This document shows positions 1-9,565 of a stretch of 64,000 bases of DNA, in pieces. The position numbers and the translations under genes are program-made. The stretch's first letter is position 1, and each line of letters opens with the position of its first letter. The notes beneath the pieces are model-generated. The model worked only from the letters and a program-made list of their open reading frames with translations, was not told the origin of the DNA and did no database searches. The DNA comes from Gammaproteobacteria bacterium (GTDB lineage: Bacteria > Pseudomonadota > Gammaproteobacteria > Pseudomonadales > Azotimanducaceae): positions 1-64,000 of the forward strand of contig JAUIAV010000005.1 of NCBI GenBank assembly GCA_030425195.1, read 5' to 3'.

Positions 1-196
1 TCTGATAAGCCGCCACCGCCGCGAGCTCGATCTGCAGCCGGCTGTATTCTCCCGCCGCCCGGTCGAGCTGGGACTGCAGCGCCTGCAGCTCCCGATGACG
101 CTCACGCACGTCCTGGGTCGCGAAGGACACCTGAATCCCCGACAGGACCAGGAACACGAGCGCCACGAGGAAAGCGAGGAAGCTGCGGCCGGTCAA
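1..196 (-). CDS. ftsL: Cell division protein FtsL (partial, runs off the window start)
   Basis: Reverse strand reads TTG-start LTGRSFLAFLVALVFLVLSGIQVSFATQDVRERHRELQALQSQLDR...; single TM followed by coiled coil, directly after rsmH and overlapping its TGA stop. Confidence 0.8.
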   Translation of the reverse strand, partial: MTGRSFLAFLVALVFLVLSGIQVSFATQDVRERHRELQALQSQLDRAAGEYSRLQIELAAVAAYQ

Positions 197-1152
197 TGCA
201 GACGCTCCAGTACCCGCAGCGTGGCACTGCGCGCACGGGGATTGGCAGCCAGTTCGCGCTCACCCGCGCGCACTGGACCGCCCACGATCTTCCCGGCCGG
301 TTCCACGTCGGCTGCCCGCACGGGCAGCCCCTTCGGCAGCACGGGACCCCTCGCCAGCGCCCGGAAGACGCGCTTGACGGTGCGGTCTTCCAGCGAGTGA
401 AAGCTGATGACGGCCAGCCGTCCGCCGGGTTGCAGCACGCCGAACGCCGCCCGGATCCCGGTTTCGATTTCCGCCAGCTCTTCGTTGACATGCATGCGGA
501 TGGCCTGGAAGGAGCGGGTCGCCTCGTCGCTCTTCTTCTCGCCGCGAACCGGGCGACGGGCCGGAATGGCGCTGCGGATCACGTCCGCCAGCACCCGGGT
601 ATCCGAAAGCGGACGAGCGCGGACGATGGCCGCGGCTATCCGGTTGGCATGACGTTCTTCTCCGTAGGTACGGATCACCTGCGCGATCTCTTTCTCGTCC
701 GCCCGGTTCAGCCATTCGCCGGCGGATTCGCCCTCTTCCGGATCCATGCGCATGTCGATGGGGCCGCTCGTCCGGAAGCTGAAGCCCCGGGCAGGCTCGT
801 CCAGCTGCGGCGAGGAAACTCCGAGATCCATGATGACGCCGCGCACCTCCGTCACCCCTTCCGTCTCCAGCACCTCAGCCAGCGCGGAGAAGCGCGACCG
901 ACGCACACGGAGCCTGGGTTCGCTGTCCGCCAGGCGTTCGCCGGCACGGACTGCTTCGGGATCGCGGTCGACGGCGATCAGGCGATCCTCAGGACCGAGC
1001 CGCTCGAGCAGGGCAAGCGCGTGACCGCCTCGACCGAACGTGGCGTCCAGATAAACGGCAGGCCCGTCAGCCGCCTCGGAGTTGGGTGCCCCGCCGGTCA
1101 CCAGCTCGATCGTCTCCCTGCAAAGTACCGGACGGTGTGATTCATCGCTCAC
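193..1152 (-). CDS. rsmH: 16S rRNA (cytosine(1402)-N(4))-methyltransferase RsmH
   Basis: VSDESHRPVLCRETIELV...YLDATFGRGGHALALLERL...; GTG start overlaps the mraZ stop. The longer ORF to 1476 overlaps mraZ and is not the real start. Confidence 0.96.
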   Translation of the reverse strand: MSDESHRPVLCRETIELVTGGAPNSEAADGPAVYLDATFGRGGHALALLERLGPEDRLIAVDRDPEAVRAGERLADSEPRLRVRRSRFSALAEVLETEGVTEVRGVIMDLGVSSPQLDEPARGFSFRTSGPIDMRMDPEEGESAGEWLNRADEKEIAQVIRTYGEERHANRIAAAIVRARPLSDTRVLADVIRSAIPARRPVRGEKKSDEATRSFQAIRMHVNEELAEIETGIRAAFGVLQPGGRLAVISFHSLEDRTVKRVFRALARGPVLPKGLPVRAADVEPAGKIVGGPVRAGERELAANPRARSATLRVLERLH

Positions 1153-1604
1153 ACCGACAGACCGGTGAATTCTTCCGCATCCGTGGCCAGCCCGGACTCG
1201 TCGGACAGCCATTCGTTTCTCCGCGCCTCCCAGTGATCGGCGCTCCAGATTTCCAGCTTGTTTCCCTGGCCCACCAGAACCAGCTTCTTTTCGAGCATCG
1301 CGAATTCGCGCAGCATGCCGGGCAGCAGAATCCGGCCCTGAGCGTCCATGTCCACGTCGGTCGCGTGACCGATCAGGAGCCGCTGCAGGCGCCGCGCGTT
1401 CTCGAGGATGTTGGGCAGCCCTTCGAGCTTGCGCTGAACGATTTCCCACTCGAACAGCGGGTAGAGGAGCAGGCACTTTTCGCCCGTATCAATGGTGACG
1501 ACGATCTTTCCGTCCGAGGCGACCGTGAGCGACTCCCGAAAACGGGCAGGGAGCGCCATGCGCCCCTTGCTGTCCAGGGTTGCTGAATTGATCCCGCGAA
1601 ACAT
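1149..1604 (-). CDS. mraZ: Transcriptional regulator / division protein MraZ
   Basis: MFRGINSATLDSKGRMALPARFRESL... AbrB-like MraZ signature; first gene of the dcw cluster. Confidence 0.96.
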   Translation of the reverse strand: MFRGINSATLDSKGRMALPARFRESLTVASDGKIVVTIDTGEKCLLLYPLFEWEIVQRKLEGLPNILENARRLQRLLIGHATDVDMDAQGRILLPGMLREFAMLEKKLVLVGQGNKLEIWSADHWEARRNEWLSDESGLATDAEEFTGLSV

Positions 1605-1668
1605 GGTCCCCGCCCACCGGTTTTCCGGACCTCTCGGTCAGCGCAGCCAGACCATACTCAGACTGCAC

Positions 1669-1754
1669 GGTCCCGCCCGATCGTCCCGAAAAAACCACTT
1701 TTTCCCACAAAATTCCAATTCTTGACACTATATGGTGCCCGAAAGCCGTGTCAA
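1669..1754 (-). promoter_or_regulatory. mraZ promoter with MraZ-box-like repeats
   Basis: Minus strand: TTGACA (1754-1749), 16 bp, TATAGT (1732-1727), then GTGGGAAAAAGTGGTTTTTTCGGGACGATCGGGCGGGACC (1708-1669) resembling TGGG-type MraZ direct repeats. Confidence 0.65.
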
Positions 1755-1937
1755 CCAGCGAGAGAGCCATAACTCTCGGATTCATAAGGTTTTTTAGTGG
1801 TTCTGAGGGGCTTTGACAGGGTTAATCGTTAAAAGACCTCAAGTAGCCGCGGATATCTAGAATTTACTTTAACTATGAGATCGTTTCGGACTAAGAAATC
1901 TGCTGTGAAGACCGAATCGAGATAAAAAGTGCAGAAA

Positions 1938-2345
<408 letters not shown>

Positions 2346-2382
2346 CGCGCATTATATAACGCCGCGCCGGCCGGGAAGCCCT

Positions 2383-3282
2383 CTACTTACCATCACCCGT
2401 CATCCCGTACAGCGCCTTCTTCCGAACCCCGAGAATCTGAGCGCCGATCCGCGCCGCCTGAGCGGGCGGGAGTTCGGCTGCGAGAATCCGCATGACCCGT
2501 TTCTGCTCCGCCACGTCCGAACCTTTCCGGCCTTCCCCTTCCAGAATGCACACCACTTCACCCCGCCACTGGTCGGCTCGATCGATCTGGTCGATCAGAC
2601 GCGCGGGGGTGTCGACCAGGTAAGTCTCGAACCGTTTGGTCATCTCCCGGGCAACGAATACGCGCCGATCGGGAGCCAGCTTCTCCAGTGCGGTGAGACA
2701 CTCCCGCAACCGATGCGGTGCTTCGAAGAACAGCGTGGGCTGACCCGATTCCAGCAGCTCTTTCAGGACCGCCTCACGCGGCCCCGAACGGGCAGGCAGA
2801 AAGCCGGCGAACCGAACGCCGGACAGGGGCAGCGGACAGACGCTCATGGCAGCGACGACGGCGCTCGGACCCGGCACGGGGCGGACCGGAATCCCCTGCG
2901 CGTAACAGTGCCGGATCAGCGTGTAACCCGGATCCGACAGCACGGGTGTGCCCGCATCGCTGACCAGCGCCACCGCTTCACCCGCCTGGAGCCGGGCAAG
3001 AACCGTCCTGCTGGCCGCCTCCTCGTTGTGCTCGTGCAGGGCCACCAGGTTCCGGCGCGGCAGGCCCAGCGCGCTCAGCAGTGACAGCGTCCGTCTGGTA
3101 TCCTCCGCGGCGATTGTCGTAACGGTACCCAGGACATTCACCGCTCTTCTGGAGATGTCATCCAGGTGTCCAATGGGCGTGGCAACCACATAGAGCACTC
3201 CGGTGTCGGTATCGGTGTTGATATCGGTATCGATGTCGGTATCGATGTCGGTATCAGAGTCGCTGTCGGTTTTTTCGGCCAT
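2383..3282 (-). CDS. rsmI: 16S rRNA (cytidine(1402)-2'-O)-methyltransferase RsmI
   Basis: GVLYVVATPIGHLDDISRRAVNVL...AEDTRRT...; likely start MAEKTDSDSDTDID... The N-terminus contains a D-T/D-I dipeptide repeat. Confidence 0.95.
   Translation of the reverse strand: MAEKTDSDSDTDIDTDIDTDINTDTDTGVLYVVATPIGHLDDISRRAVNVLGTVTTIAAEDTRRTLSLLSALGLPRRNLVALHEHNEEAASRTVLARLQAGEAVALVSDAGTPVLSDPGYTLIRHCYAQGIPVRPVPGPSAVVAAMSVCPLPLSGVRFAGFLPARSGPREAVLKELLESGQPTLFFEAPHRLRECLTALEKLAPDRRVFVAREMTKRFETYLVDTPARLIDQIDRADQWRGEVVCILEGEGRKGSDVAEQKRVMRILAAELPPAQAARIGAQILGVRKKALYGMTGDGK
3202..3270. repeat. 6-bp tandem repeat (GRTRTC-type) in the rsmI 5' coding region
   Basis: ggtgtc ggtatc ggtgtt gatatc ggtatc gatgtc ggtatc gatgtc ggtatc agagtc gctgtc; encodes DTDIDTDIDTDINTDTDT in RsmI. 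Confidence 0.9.
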
Positions 3283-3306
3283 GCGGAAACGCAGTACGCA
3301 AAGAGT

Positions 3307-5154
3307 ATGAGCATGTGCAGTAAACACATCCTCCGGGTGAACGGGAAGACCCGATTCACTGCCATCTCCGGTTCGTTCCGGCCCGGATCGCTGGCCATCA
3401 CACTGCTCATCTGGCTGCTTGCCGGCTGCGCCGGCGCGCCGCCGCCGGTCACCACTGCACCCGTGGCAGTCCCGGAAGGCAGCGCCTCGGCGGCGGAGCT
3501 CATGGAGCGCGCCCGTCGGTCAGCTGCGGACAGAGCAGCCCAGCTCTATCTGCAGGCTGCCTGGGCGTATCTCGAGGCAGACGATCCGGACAGCGCGGAC
3601 ACGGCCTTTCAGGCTGTGGAACCCGGCTGGCTGGACGGGAACGCGCTGCCCGAGTATCGACTGCTCTCGGCAACCATGGCCATGCACCAGGACGATCTGC
3701 CGCTCGCCCGGTCCGCCATGGACAGTCTGCCCGCCGATCTGCGCAGCACCGACCGAGCCCGGCGTATCCTCAGCACCCTGTGCGAAGCGGAGGCCGACTA
3801 TGACTGTGCGGTGCGGAATCTGGTCGCCGCCGCAGGGGAAGATCCTGCCGACAACGACCGGATCTGGCACCTGCTGGGTGCCTCACTCACTCTGGCTGAC
3901 ATACCGCCCGGCGCCGCCCGATCTGCCGATGCGCAGCAGCTTCCGGGCTGGCGCTCACTCCAGCAGGCGGCCATCGTACCCTTCTCTGCCGAAGAGAGTC
4001 GCACGGCCGTTCAGCGCTGGATTGCCTCGCATCCCGATCATCCGGCCGCCCTGATACCTCCGGCGGCTGTCTCCAGGCTGCTCGAGCGGGAGAGCGGCCC
4101 GCGCCGGATCGCGCTGCTGCTGCCGCTCTCCGGACCGCTGGCGCGCGCCGGCGAAGCCGTCCGGGACGGTTACCTCGCAGCCAGCTTCCTGACCGGCGCG
4201 TCCGGTCGGATCTCGATCAGCATCTACGACTCGGCCTCCGAACCGATACCCGTGCTGTATGAGCGCATTCTCGCCGATGGGGCCGACCTTCTGATCGGAC
4301 CGCTGCAGAAGTCGGCCGTCACCGAGCTCGCCGCATTGAATCCGGAGCTGCCCGTGCTCGCGTTGAACTACCTCGACGAGACCGGAACGCCGGCCGGCGC
4401 TTTCAATCAGTTCGGTCTGGCCATCGAAGACGAGGCTGCCACCATCGCTTCCCGTCTGCATCGGGATGGCGTCCAGCGGGCGCTTCTGTTTCACAACTAC
4501 GAAGACTGGTCCCTCCGGGCCCGGCGGGCGCTGTCAGCCAGCGGGGATATCGCGCTTACCGTGCAGCCGTTCACCGATCTGAGAACCATCACCGAGGCGG
4601 TGGGCACGGCCATGCATGTGGAGAGCAGCCAGGCCAGGCATGAGGAACTGGCGCAACTGCTGCGTACCGACCTGGAGTTCCTGCCACGGGCCAGGGAGGA
4701 CGTGGACGCGGTCGTTGCACTGGTGAGTAACACGGAAGCCAACGCTCTGGTCCCCGCCCTGAGGTTCCATTTCGCCAACCAGCTGCCCGTCTACTCGAGT
4801 TCTCAGATCACCCGGCGAACGCGCACCCGCAGTCTCGGTGAGCTGAACGGATTCCATGTCAGCGAACTGCCGTTTTTCCTCGAAGGTGATGCGGTCTACG
4901 ATGCCCTTGCAACCGCCTTCGGGCTGGCGGACAACCCGTTCGCTCCGCTGATGGCGCTGGGAACGGATGCCTTCAGAATCGGTGAGCGCCTGGACGCAAC
5001 GCCCGGTTCGCTGGTGCTGCTCGGGAGCACGGGACTGCTGAAACAGCATCCGGACGGCCGCATTACCCGGGAACTGGCCTGGGGCGTCGTTTCCGGCGGC
5101 GCCGTGCGTCCCGACCACGCCTCCCGGCCCGACAGGCCCGGGGTGGGAGACTGA
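3307..5154 (+). CDS. lpoA: LppC/LpoA-family penicillin-binding protein activator lipoprotein
   Basis: Lipobox LLAGCAGAPPP; C-terminal PBP-like domain RIALLLPLSGPLARAGEAVRDGYLAA...LLIGPLQK; adjacent to rsmI and yraN. Confidence 0.9.
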   Translation: MSMCSKHILRVNGKTRFTAISGSFRPGSLAITLLIWLLAGCAGAPPPVTTAPVAVPEGSASAAELMERARRSAADRAAQLYLQAAWAYLEADDPDSADTAFQAVEPGWLDGNALPEYRLLSATMAMHQDDLPLARSAMDSLPADLRSTDRARRILSTLCEAEADYDCAVRNLVAAAGEDPADNDRIWHLLGASLTLADIPPGAARSADAQQLPGWRSLQQAAIVPFSAEESRTAVQRWIASHPDHPAALIPPAAVSRLLERESGPRRIALLLPLSGPLARAGEAVRDGYLAASFLTGASGRISISIYDSASEPIPVLYERILADGADLLIGPLQKSAVTELAALNPELPVLALNYLDETGTPAGAFNQFGLAIEDEAATIASRLHRDGVQRALLFHNYEDWSLRARRALSASGDIALTVQPFTDLRTITEAVGTAMHVESSQARHEELAQLLRTDLEFLPRAREDVDAVVALVSNTEANALVPALRFHFANQLPVYSSSQITRRTRTRSLGELNGFHVSELPFFLEGDAVYDALATAFGLADNPFAPLMALGTDAFRIGERLDATPGSLVLLGSTGLLKQHPDGRITRELAWGVVSGGAVRPDHASRPDRPGVGD

Positions 5155-5510
5155 GCAGCAGCATCGGCCGATGGGCGGAAGACCAGGCACTACAGAATCT
5201 GGTCAGTCAGGGGCTTACGCCGCTGGAGCGGAATTTCCGCCGCAGATGTGGAGAGCTGGATCTGATTCTCGAGGATGGCAGCACCCTGGTCTTCGTCGAG
5301 GTCCGCTATCGTTCGAGCAGCCGCTGGGGAGACGGACTGGCCAGTGTCACGGTCAGAAAGCAGCGGCGTCTGATCAATGCCGCCGCCAGCTGGCTCAGGC
5401 GGAACCCGGGCTTCGCCGGACGCCCTTGCCGCTTCGACGTGGTCTCGGTCAGTGGAACCGTCTCCCGGCACGAGCTCAAATGGGTCCGCTCGGCCTTTAC
5501 GACGAACTAG
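5151..5510 (+). CDS. yraN: UPF0102 family protein YraN (no ATG/GTG/TTG start; probable CTG start coupled to the lpoA stop)
   Basis: Translation from CTG at 5151: LSSSIGRWAEDQALQNLVSQGLTPLERNFRRRCGELDLILEDGSTLVFVEVRYRSSSRWGDGLASVTVRKQRRLINAAASWL...CRFDVVSVSG. Absent from the supplied ORF track. Confidence 0.87.
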   Translation: MSSSIGRWAEDQALQNLVSQGLTPLERNFRRRCGELDLILEDGSTLVFVEVRYRSSSRWGDGLASVTVRKQRRLINAAASWLRRNPGFAGRPCRFDVVSVSGTVSRHELKWVRSAFTTN

Positions 5511-5560
5511 CCGCCTGTTGAAAAGTCTGGAAGAGTGCAGAGGCCCCCTGGCGCCTTCTG

Positions 5561-5968
5561 TTATTTCACCACTTTGAGGTGGCCGGACGGCCCAGGCGAG
5601 TGCGGAGGTTCCGGAGGTTCCGGAGGTTCCGGAGGCGGACGATCAGAGTCCTGCTGCTCCGGATCGAACATCATGCCTTCGCCGGTCTCCTTGGCGTAGA
5701 TCGCCTGAACGTTGTTCATGGGCACATACACGGGAAACGGCCGGCCACTGAACCTGCCGGAGAAGGAAACGGCCTCGTGGCCCAGATCCAGCTCCCTGAC
5801 GGCCATGGGGGACACATTGAGAACGATTTTTCCCTCGCTGACGTATTCCCGGGGCACCTGAATCGACTCACCTTCCACTGCAACCAGCAGATACGGGGTG
5901 AGCTCACTGTCCACGATCCAGTCATAGAGCGCCCGCAGGAGATACGGGCGTTTAGGCCGGGCAGTCAT
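5561..5968 (-). CDS. sspB: ClpXP protease specificity-enhancing factor SspB
   Basis: MTARPKRPYLLRALYDWIVDSELTPYLLVAV...; C-terminal GHLKVVK ClpX-binding tail; next to sspA. Confidence 0.95.
   Translation of the reverse strand: MTARPKRPYLLRALYDWIVDSELTPYLLVAVEGESIQVPREYVSEGKIVLNVSPMAVRELDLGHEAVSFSGRFSGRPFPVYVPMNNVQAIYAKETGEGMMFDPEQQDSDRPPPEPPEPPEPPHSPGPSGHLKVVK
5603..5638. repeat. 9-bp tandem repeat (cggaggttc) in sspB
   Basis: Three exact copies plus a partial; encodes PPEPPEPPEPP in the SspB linker. Confidence 0.9.
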
Positions 5969-5986
5969 GGGCTGGAAAGTCGCCCT

Positions 5987-6619
5987 CTATTCGCGCATCT
6001 CGAGTTCAGCCTCGGTCAGACTCGCTCTGAATCCGTCACGCTCAAAGATCATCTGCATGTATTTCTGCAGCGGTCTCGTCGACTTCTCCGGAAGGGTGAT
6101 GTCCACTTCCTTGAGCCGCCACAGGATGGGTGCTACGCAGCAGTCCACCAGCGTGAATTCCTCATTCATGAAGAACGGCTTCTCGGCGAAGATCGGCGCG
6201 ATGCTGATGATGCTCTCCCGGAGCTCCTTGCGCGCCTTGGTGATCACGGTCTCACGGCCCTTGCCGGCCATCAGAACATCCAGCCGGCCGCTCCATTCCC
6301 GTTCGACGCGCGTGATCCACAGACGCGACAGCGCTCGCTGAACCGGATAAACGGGCAGCAGCGGCGGGTGCGGAAAGCGCTCATCGAGATACTCCATGAT
6401 CACGTTGGCTTCGTAGAGGACCAGATCCCGATCCAGGAGAGTCGGCAGGCTGTTGTAGGGATTGATCTCCGCCAGATCTTCCGGCTTGTTGGCGGGGTCC
6501 ACGTCGACGATATCCACCGTCACACCTTTTTCCGCCAGCACCATCCGCACCCGGTGCGAATACTGATCACGCGCGTCCGAAAACAGCGTCATGGAAGATC
6601 GTTTTGTCACTACGCTCAT
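5987..6619 (-). CDS. sspA: Stringent starvation protein A
   Basis: GST-fold protein MSVVTKRSSMTLFSDARDQYSHRVRMVLAEKGV...; upstream of sspB. Confidence 0.95.
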   Translation of the reverse strand: MSVVTKRSSMTLFSDARDQYSHRVRMVLAEKGVTVDIVDVDPANKPEDLAEINPYNSLPTLLDRDLVLYEANVIMEYLDERFPHPPLLPVYPVQRALSRLWITRVEREWSGRLDVLMAGKGRETVITKARKELRESIISIAPIFAEKPFFMNEEFTLVDCCVAPILWRLKEVDITLPEKSTRPLQKYMQMIFERDGFRASLTEAELEMRE

Positions 6620-6756
6620 GTTCTACCTATGATTCTTCCGGTCCAAGAGTTGGCCGGTTCTGAATTGTCCGTTGCGGACCGCCAGTGCGTGTTCCACATG
6701 CTCATTCCGCGGGCTTCCCGGCGTTCGCGCCGGGAGCCGGGCGCCGCACGGAGCGT

Positions 6757-7569
6757 CTACTTCACATCCTTCTGGAATTCACGGCCCAGCAGGAAGGTGA
6801 ATACGTAGAGGATGACCAGGAACAGAATGACGAACACACCGGTACGGTGCCGTTCGAGCCGGCTGGGTTCGCCGGTGTAGTAGAGGAAGTTCACGATGTC
6901 GTACACCGCCTGGTCGAACTCCTCCTCCGTGAACAGACCGGTGCCTTCATCCACCACCAGCTGGCCACAGCGTTCTTCCGTAACCGGCGCGCCGGTGAGC
7001 GGATCACGCATCTCGCCGCCGTTCGCAGCAAGCTTGGGCATCTGCACGCAGTCTGAGCGCTGCACACCCTGCAGTTCGGCCATCACGTTCGGCATGCCGA
7101 CGTTCGGGAAGACCTTGTTGTTGACTCCGAAAGGCCGGGAATCGTCGATGTAGAACGTCTTCAGATAGTTATACAGCCACTCTGTTCCCCGGATCCGGGC
7201 AACCATGGTGAGATCCGGCGGCGGGGCACCGAACCACTGCTTGGCCAGATCTTCCGGCATGGCGTTGGTCATCTGTTCACCGATCTTCTGGCCCGTGAAC
7301 ACCAGCTGCTCGAGCGCAATCTCGTGAGGTACGCTCAGGTCATCCGCCGTGCGCTCATAGCGCTGGTAGGCCAGCGAATGGCATCCCAGGCAGTAATTCA
7401 CGTACAGACGCCAGCCGTTCTGCAGAGACGGCAGATCCTGGAGATTCGGCTTCATGGGTTCCATGGGCCAGTCCGAGGTACTTGCCGCCATCGCAGCGCC
7501 CGGGATCATCAGTGCCATCAGAGCCGTTCGCGCGAGCAGGTTTTTCGTTTTTCTCATCGTGCTGTTCAT
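6757..7569 (-). CDS. petC: Ubiquinol-cytochrome c reductase, cytochrome c1
   Basis: CLGCHSLAYQRYERTADD haem motif; C-terminal TM; follows cytochrome b. Confidence 0.95.
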   Translation of the reverse strand: MNSTMRKTKNLLARTALMALMIPGAAMAASTSDWPMEPMKPNLQDLPSLQNGWRLYVNYCLGCHSLAYQRYERTADDLSVPHEIALEQLVFTGQKIGEQMTNAMPEDLAKQWFGAPPPDLTMVARIRGTEWLYNYLKTFYIDDSRPFGVNNKVFPNVGMPNVMAELQGVQRSDCVQMPKLAANGGEMRDPLTGAPVTEERCGQLVVDEGTGLFTEEEFDQAVYDIVNFLYYTGEPSRLERHRTGVFVILFLVILYVFTFLLGREFQKDVK

Positions 7570-7583
7570 GCCTTTCTCCCCGC

Positions 7584-8864
7584 TCAGTGCGATACCGTGA
7601 TCCGGTCCGGAACCGGTTTGGTCTTCTCAACCCTGGTGTACCAGGGCATGAGCACAAAGTAGGCGAAGTAGATGGCTGTGCCGATCTGGGCGATCAGGGT
7701 CGCCACCGGCGAAGGCGCGATGGTGCCCAGATAGCCGAGCACGAAGAACGTCACCACGAACAGCCCGAGCATGAACTTCGAGAGCACGCCTTTGTAGCGG
7801 ATGGACTTCACAGGCGAGCGATCGAGCCAGGGCAGCGCGAAGGGAATCACTATGGCACCCGCCATCACGACGAAGCCCCAGAATTTGGCCGGGATGCCGA
7901 ACAGCGGGAACGTGGCCGCCCGCAGCATCGCGTAGAAGGGGGTGTAGTACCAGACCGGCGCGATATGCTCGGGTGTCTTCAGGGGATTCGCGGCTTCGAA
8001 GTTGGGCTTCTCGATGAAGTAACCGCCCATCTCCGGCGCGAAAAAGACCACCGCGCAGAAGAAAATGAGGAACAGGGCGATGGCAGGCAGGTCGTGACCG
8101 ATGGTGTAGTAGGGATGGAACTGGATGCCGTCCAGCGGGATTCCGTTCTCGTCCTTGTGCTTCTTGATCTCCACACCGTCCGGATTGTTCGAACCCACGT
8201 GGTGAAGTGCCACGATATGGACGAACACCAGCATCACCAGAATCAGAGGCAGCGCGATCACGTGCAGGGCGAAGAACCGGTTCAGCGTGATGTCCGACAT
8301 CAGAAAGTCGCCGCGCACCCACTCCATGAGATCCGGACCGATGACGGGGATCGCCCCGACGAGAGAGACGATGACCTGTCCTGCCCAGAAGGACATGTTG
8401 CCCCAGGGCAGCAGGTAACCGGCAAAGCCTTCGATGATGAGGACGGCGAAAATCGCCATGCCGATGATCCAGAGCAGCTCCCGAGGCTTACGGTACGAGC
8501 CGTACATCATGCCGCGGAACATGTGCAGATAAACCACCACGAAAAACGCGCTCGCCCCGGTGGAATGCAGATAACGCAGCAGCCAGCCGTATTCCACGTC
8601 GCGCATGATGTACTCGACGGATGCGAAGGCGGTGGCTGGTGAGTACTTCATGGTGAGCCAGATGCCGGTCAGCAGTTGAATGACCAGCACCACCATGGAG
8701 AGGACGCCGAAGTAGTACCAGAAGTTGAAGTTCTTCGGCGCATAGTACTTCGACATGTGATATTCGAAGGTCTCGGTGAGCGGGAACCGCTCATCCATCC
8801 AACCCATGAACTCGGTCCAGGCTTTGACCATCTTCCCGGAATTGCCCGCGCTCTGGTCCGCCAT
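7584..8864 (-). CDS. petB: Ubiquinol-cytochrome c reductase, cytochrome b
   Basis: FNFWYYFGVLSMVVLVIQLLTGIWLTMKYSP...LHSTGASAFFVVVYLHMFRGMMYGSY; cytochrome b. Confidence 0.97.
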   Translation of the reverse strand: MADQSAGNSGKMVKAWTEFMGWMDERFPLTETFEYHMSKYYAPKNFNFWYYFGVLSMVVLVIQLLTGIWLTMKYSPATAFASVEYIMRDVEYGWLLRYLHSTGASAFFVVVYLHMFRGMMYGSYRKPRELLWIIGMAIFAVLIIEGFAGYLLPWGNMSFWAGQVIVSLVGAIPVIGPDLMEWVRGDFLMSDITLNRFFALHVIALPLILVMLVFVHIVALHHVGSNNPDGVEIKKHKDENGIPLDGIQFHPYYTIGHDLPAIALFLIFFCAVVFFAPEMGGYFIEKPNFEAANPLKTPEHIAPVWYYTPFYAMLRAATFPLFGIPAKFWGFVVMAGAIVIPFALPWLDRSPVKSIRYKGVLSKFMLGLFVVTFFVLGYLGTIAPSPVATLIAQIGTAIYFAYFVLMPWYTRVEKTKPVPDRITVSH

Positions 8865-9565
8865 TATGCCGTCTCCTCGTCTACGCCAACCTGGATGACA
8901 CTGTCACTCAGGAACTGATAGGGCGGTACAGGCAGGTTGTCGGGAGCCGGAACGCCCCGGAAGACTCTCCCCGCCATGTCGAACCTGGAGCCGTGGCAGG
9001 GGCAGAAGAAACCACCCTGCCAGTTCGGATCGAAGGGCTCCGGAACGACCTCGCCATGGAACTTGGGTGAGCAGCCGAGGTGAGTACAGAGCCCGACATA
9101 GACACCGATCTCCGGGCGCTTGGAACGCCAGGGATTCTGCGCGTAGCCCGGCTGCATCTCGGTGTTTTCCGAATTGGGATCCGCAAGATCGTTCCGCTCC
9201 TGCTCGAGAATCTCGATCGCTTCCTGCTTGCGGTAGATCACGAAGACGGGCTGTCCCCGCCATGCCGGTACCGGACCGAGCATCTCACCCGGCTGAAGCT
9301 TGGAGATGTCGATGGTGATCGGTGCTCCGAGCGCCCGGGCCTTTGCGGAAGGCTGCCAGGAAGCGACGAACGGGATCGCCGCGCCGATCACACCCACGCC
9401 GCCGACCACCGAGGTGGCACCGATCAGGAAGTAACGTCTCTGTTTGTTGAAGCCCGTCTTGTCGATACTGGCCGGGCCAGGTTCTGAATCCGGAGTGGAG
9501 GTCTGGGAAGACTCCTGGGAAGAATTGACTGGATCGCTGCTGCTCACAGCTTCTTGCTCCCGCAA
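8864..9565 (-). CDS. petA: Ubiquinol-cytochrome c reductase, Rieske iron-sulfur subunit
   Basis: [10 protein letters not shown]...[31 protein letters not shown] Rieske motifs. Confidence 0.97.
   Translation of the reverse strand: MREQEAVSSSDPVNSSQESSQTSTPDSEPGPASIDKTGFNKQRRYFLIGATSVVGGVGVIGAAIPFVASWQPSAKARALGAPITIDISKLQPGEMLGPVPAWRGQPVFVIYRKQEAIEILEQERNDLADPNSENTEMQPGYAQNPWRSKRPEIGVYVGLCTHLGCSPKFHGEVVPEPFDPNWQGGFFCPCHGSRFDMAGRVFRGVPAPDNLPVPPYQFLSDSVIQVGVDEETA

Noticed and set aside
193-1476. 427-aa extended RsmH ORF
   Set aside because: Upstream part overlaps mraZ in another frame; GTG at 1152 fits the conserved N-terminus.
7482-8642. 386-aa plus-strand ORF
   Set aside because: Antisense to cytochrome b; H/E/R-rich low-complexity translation.
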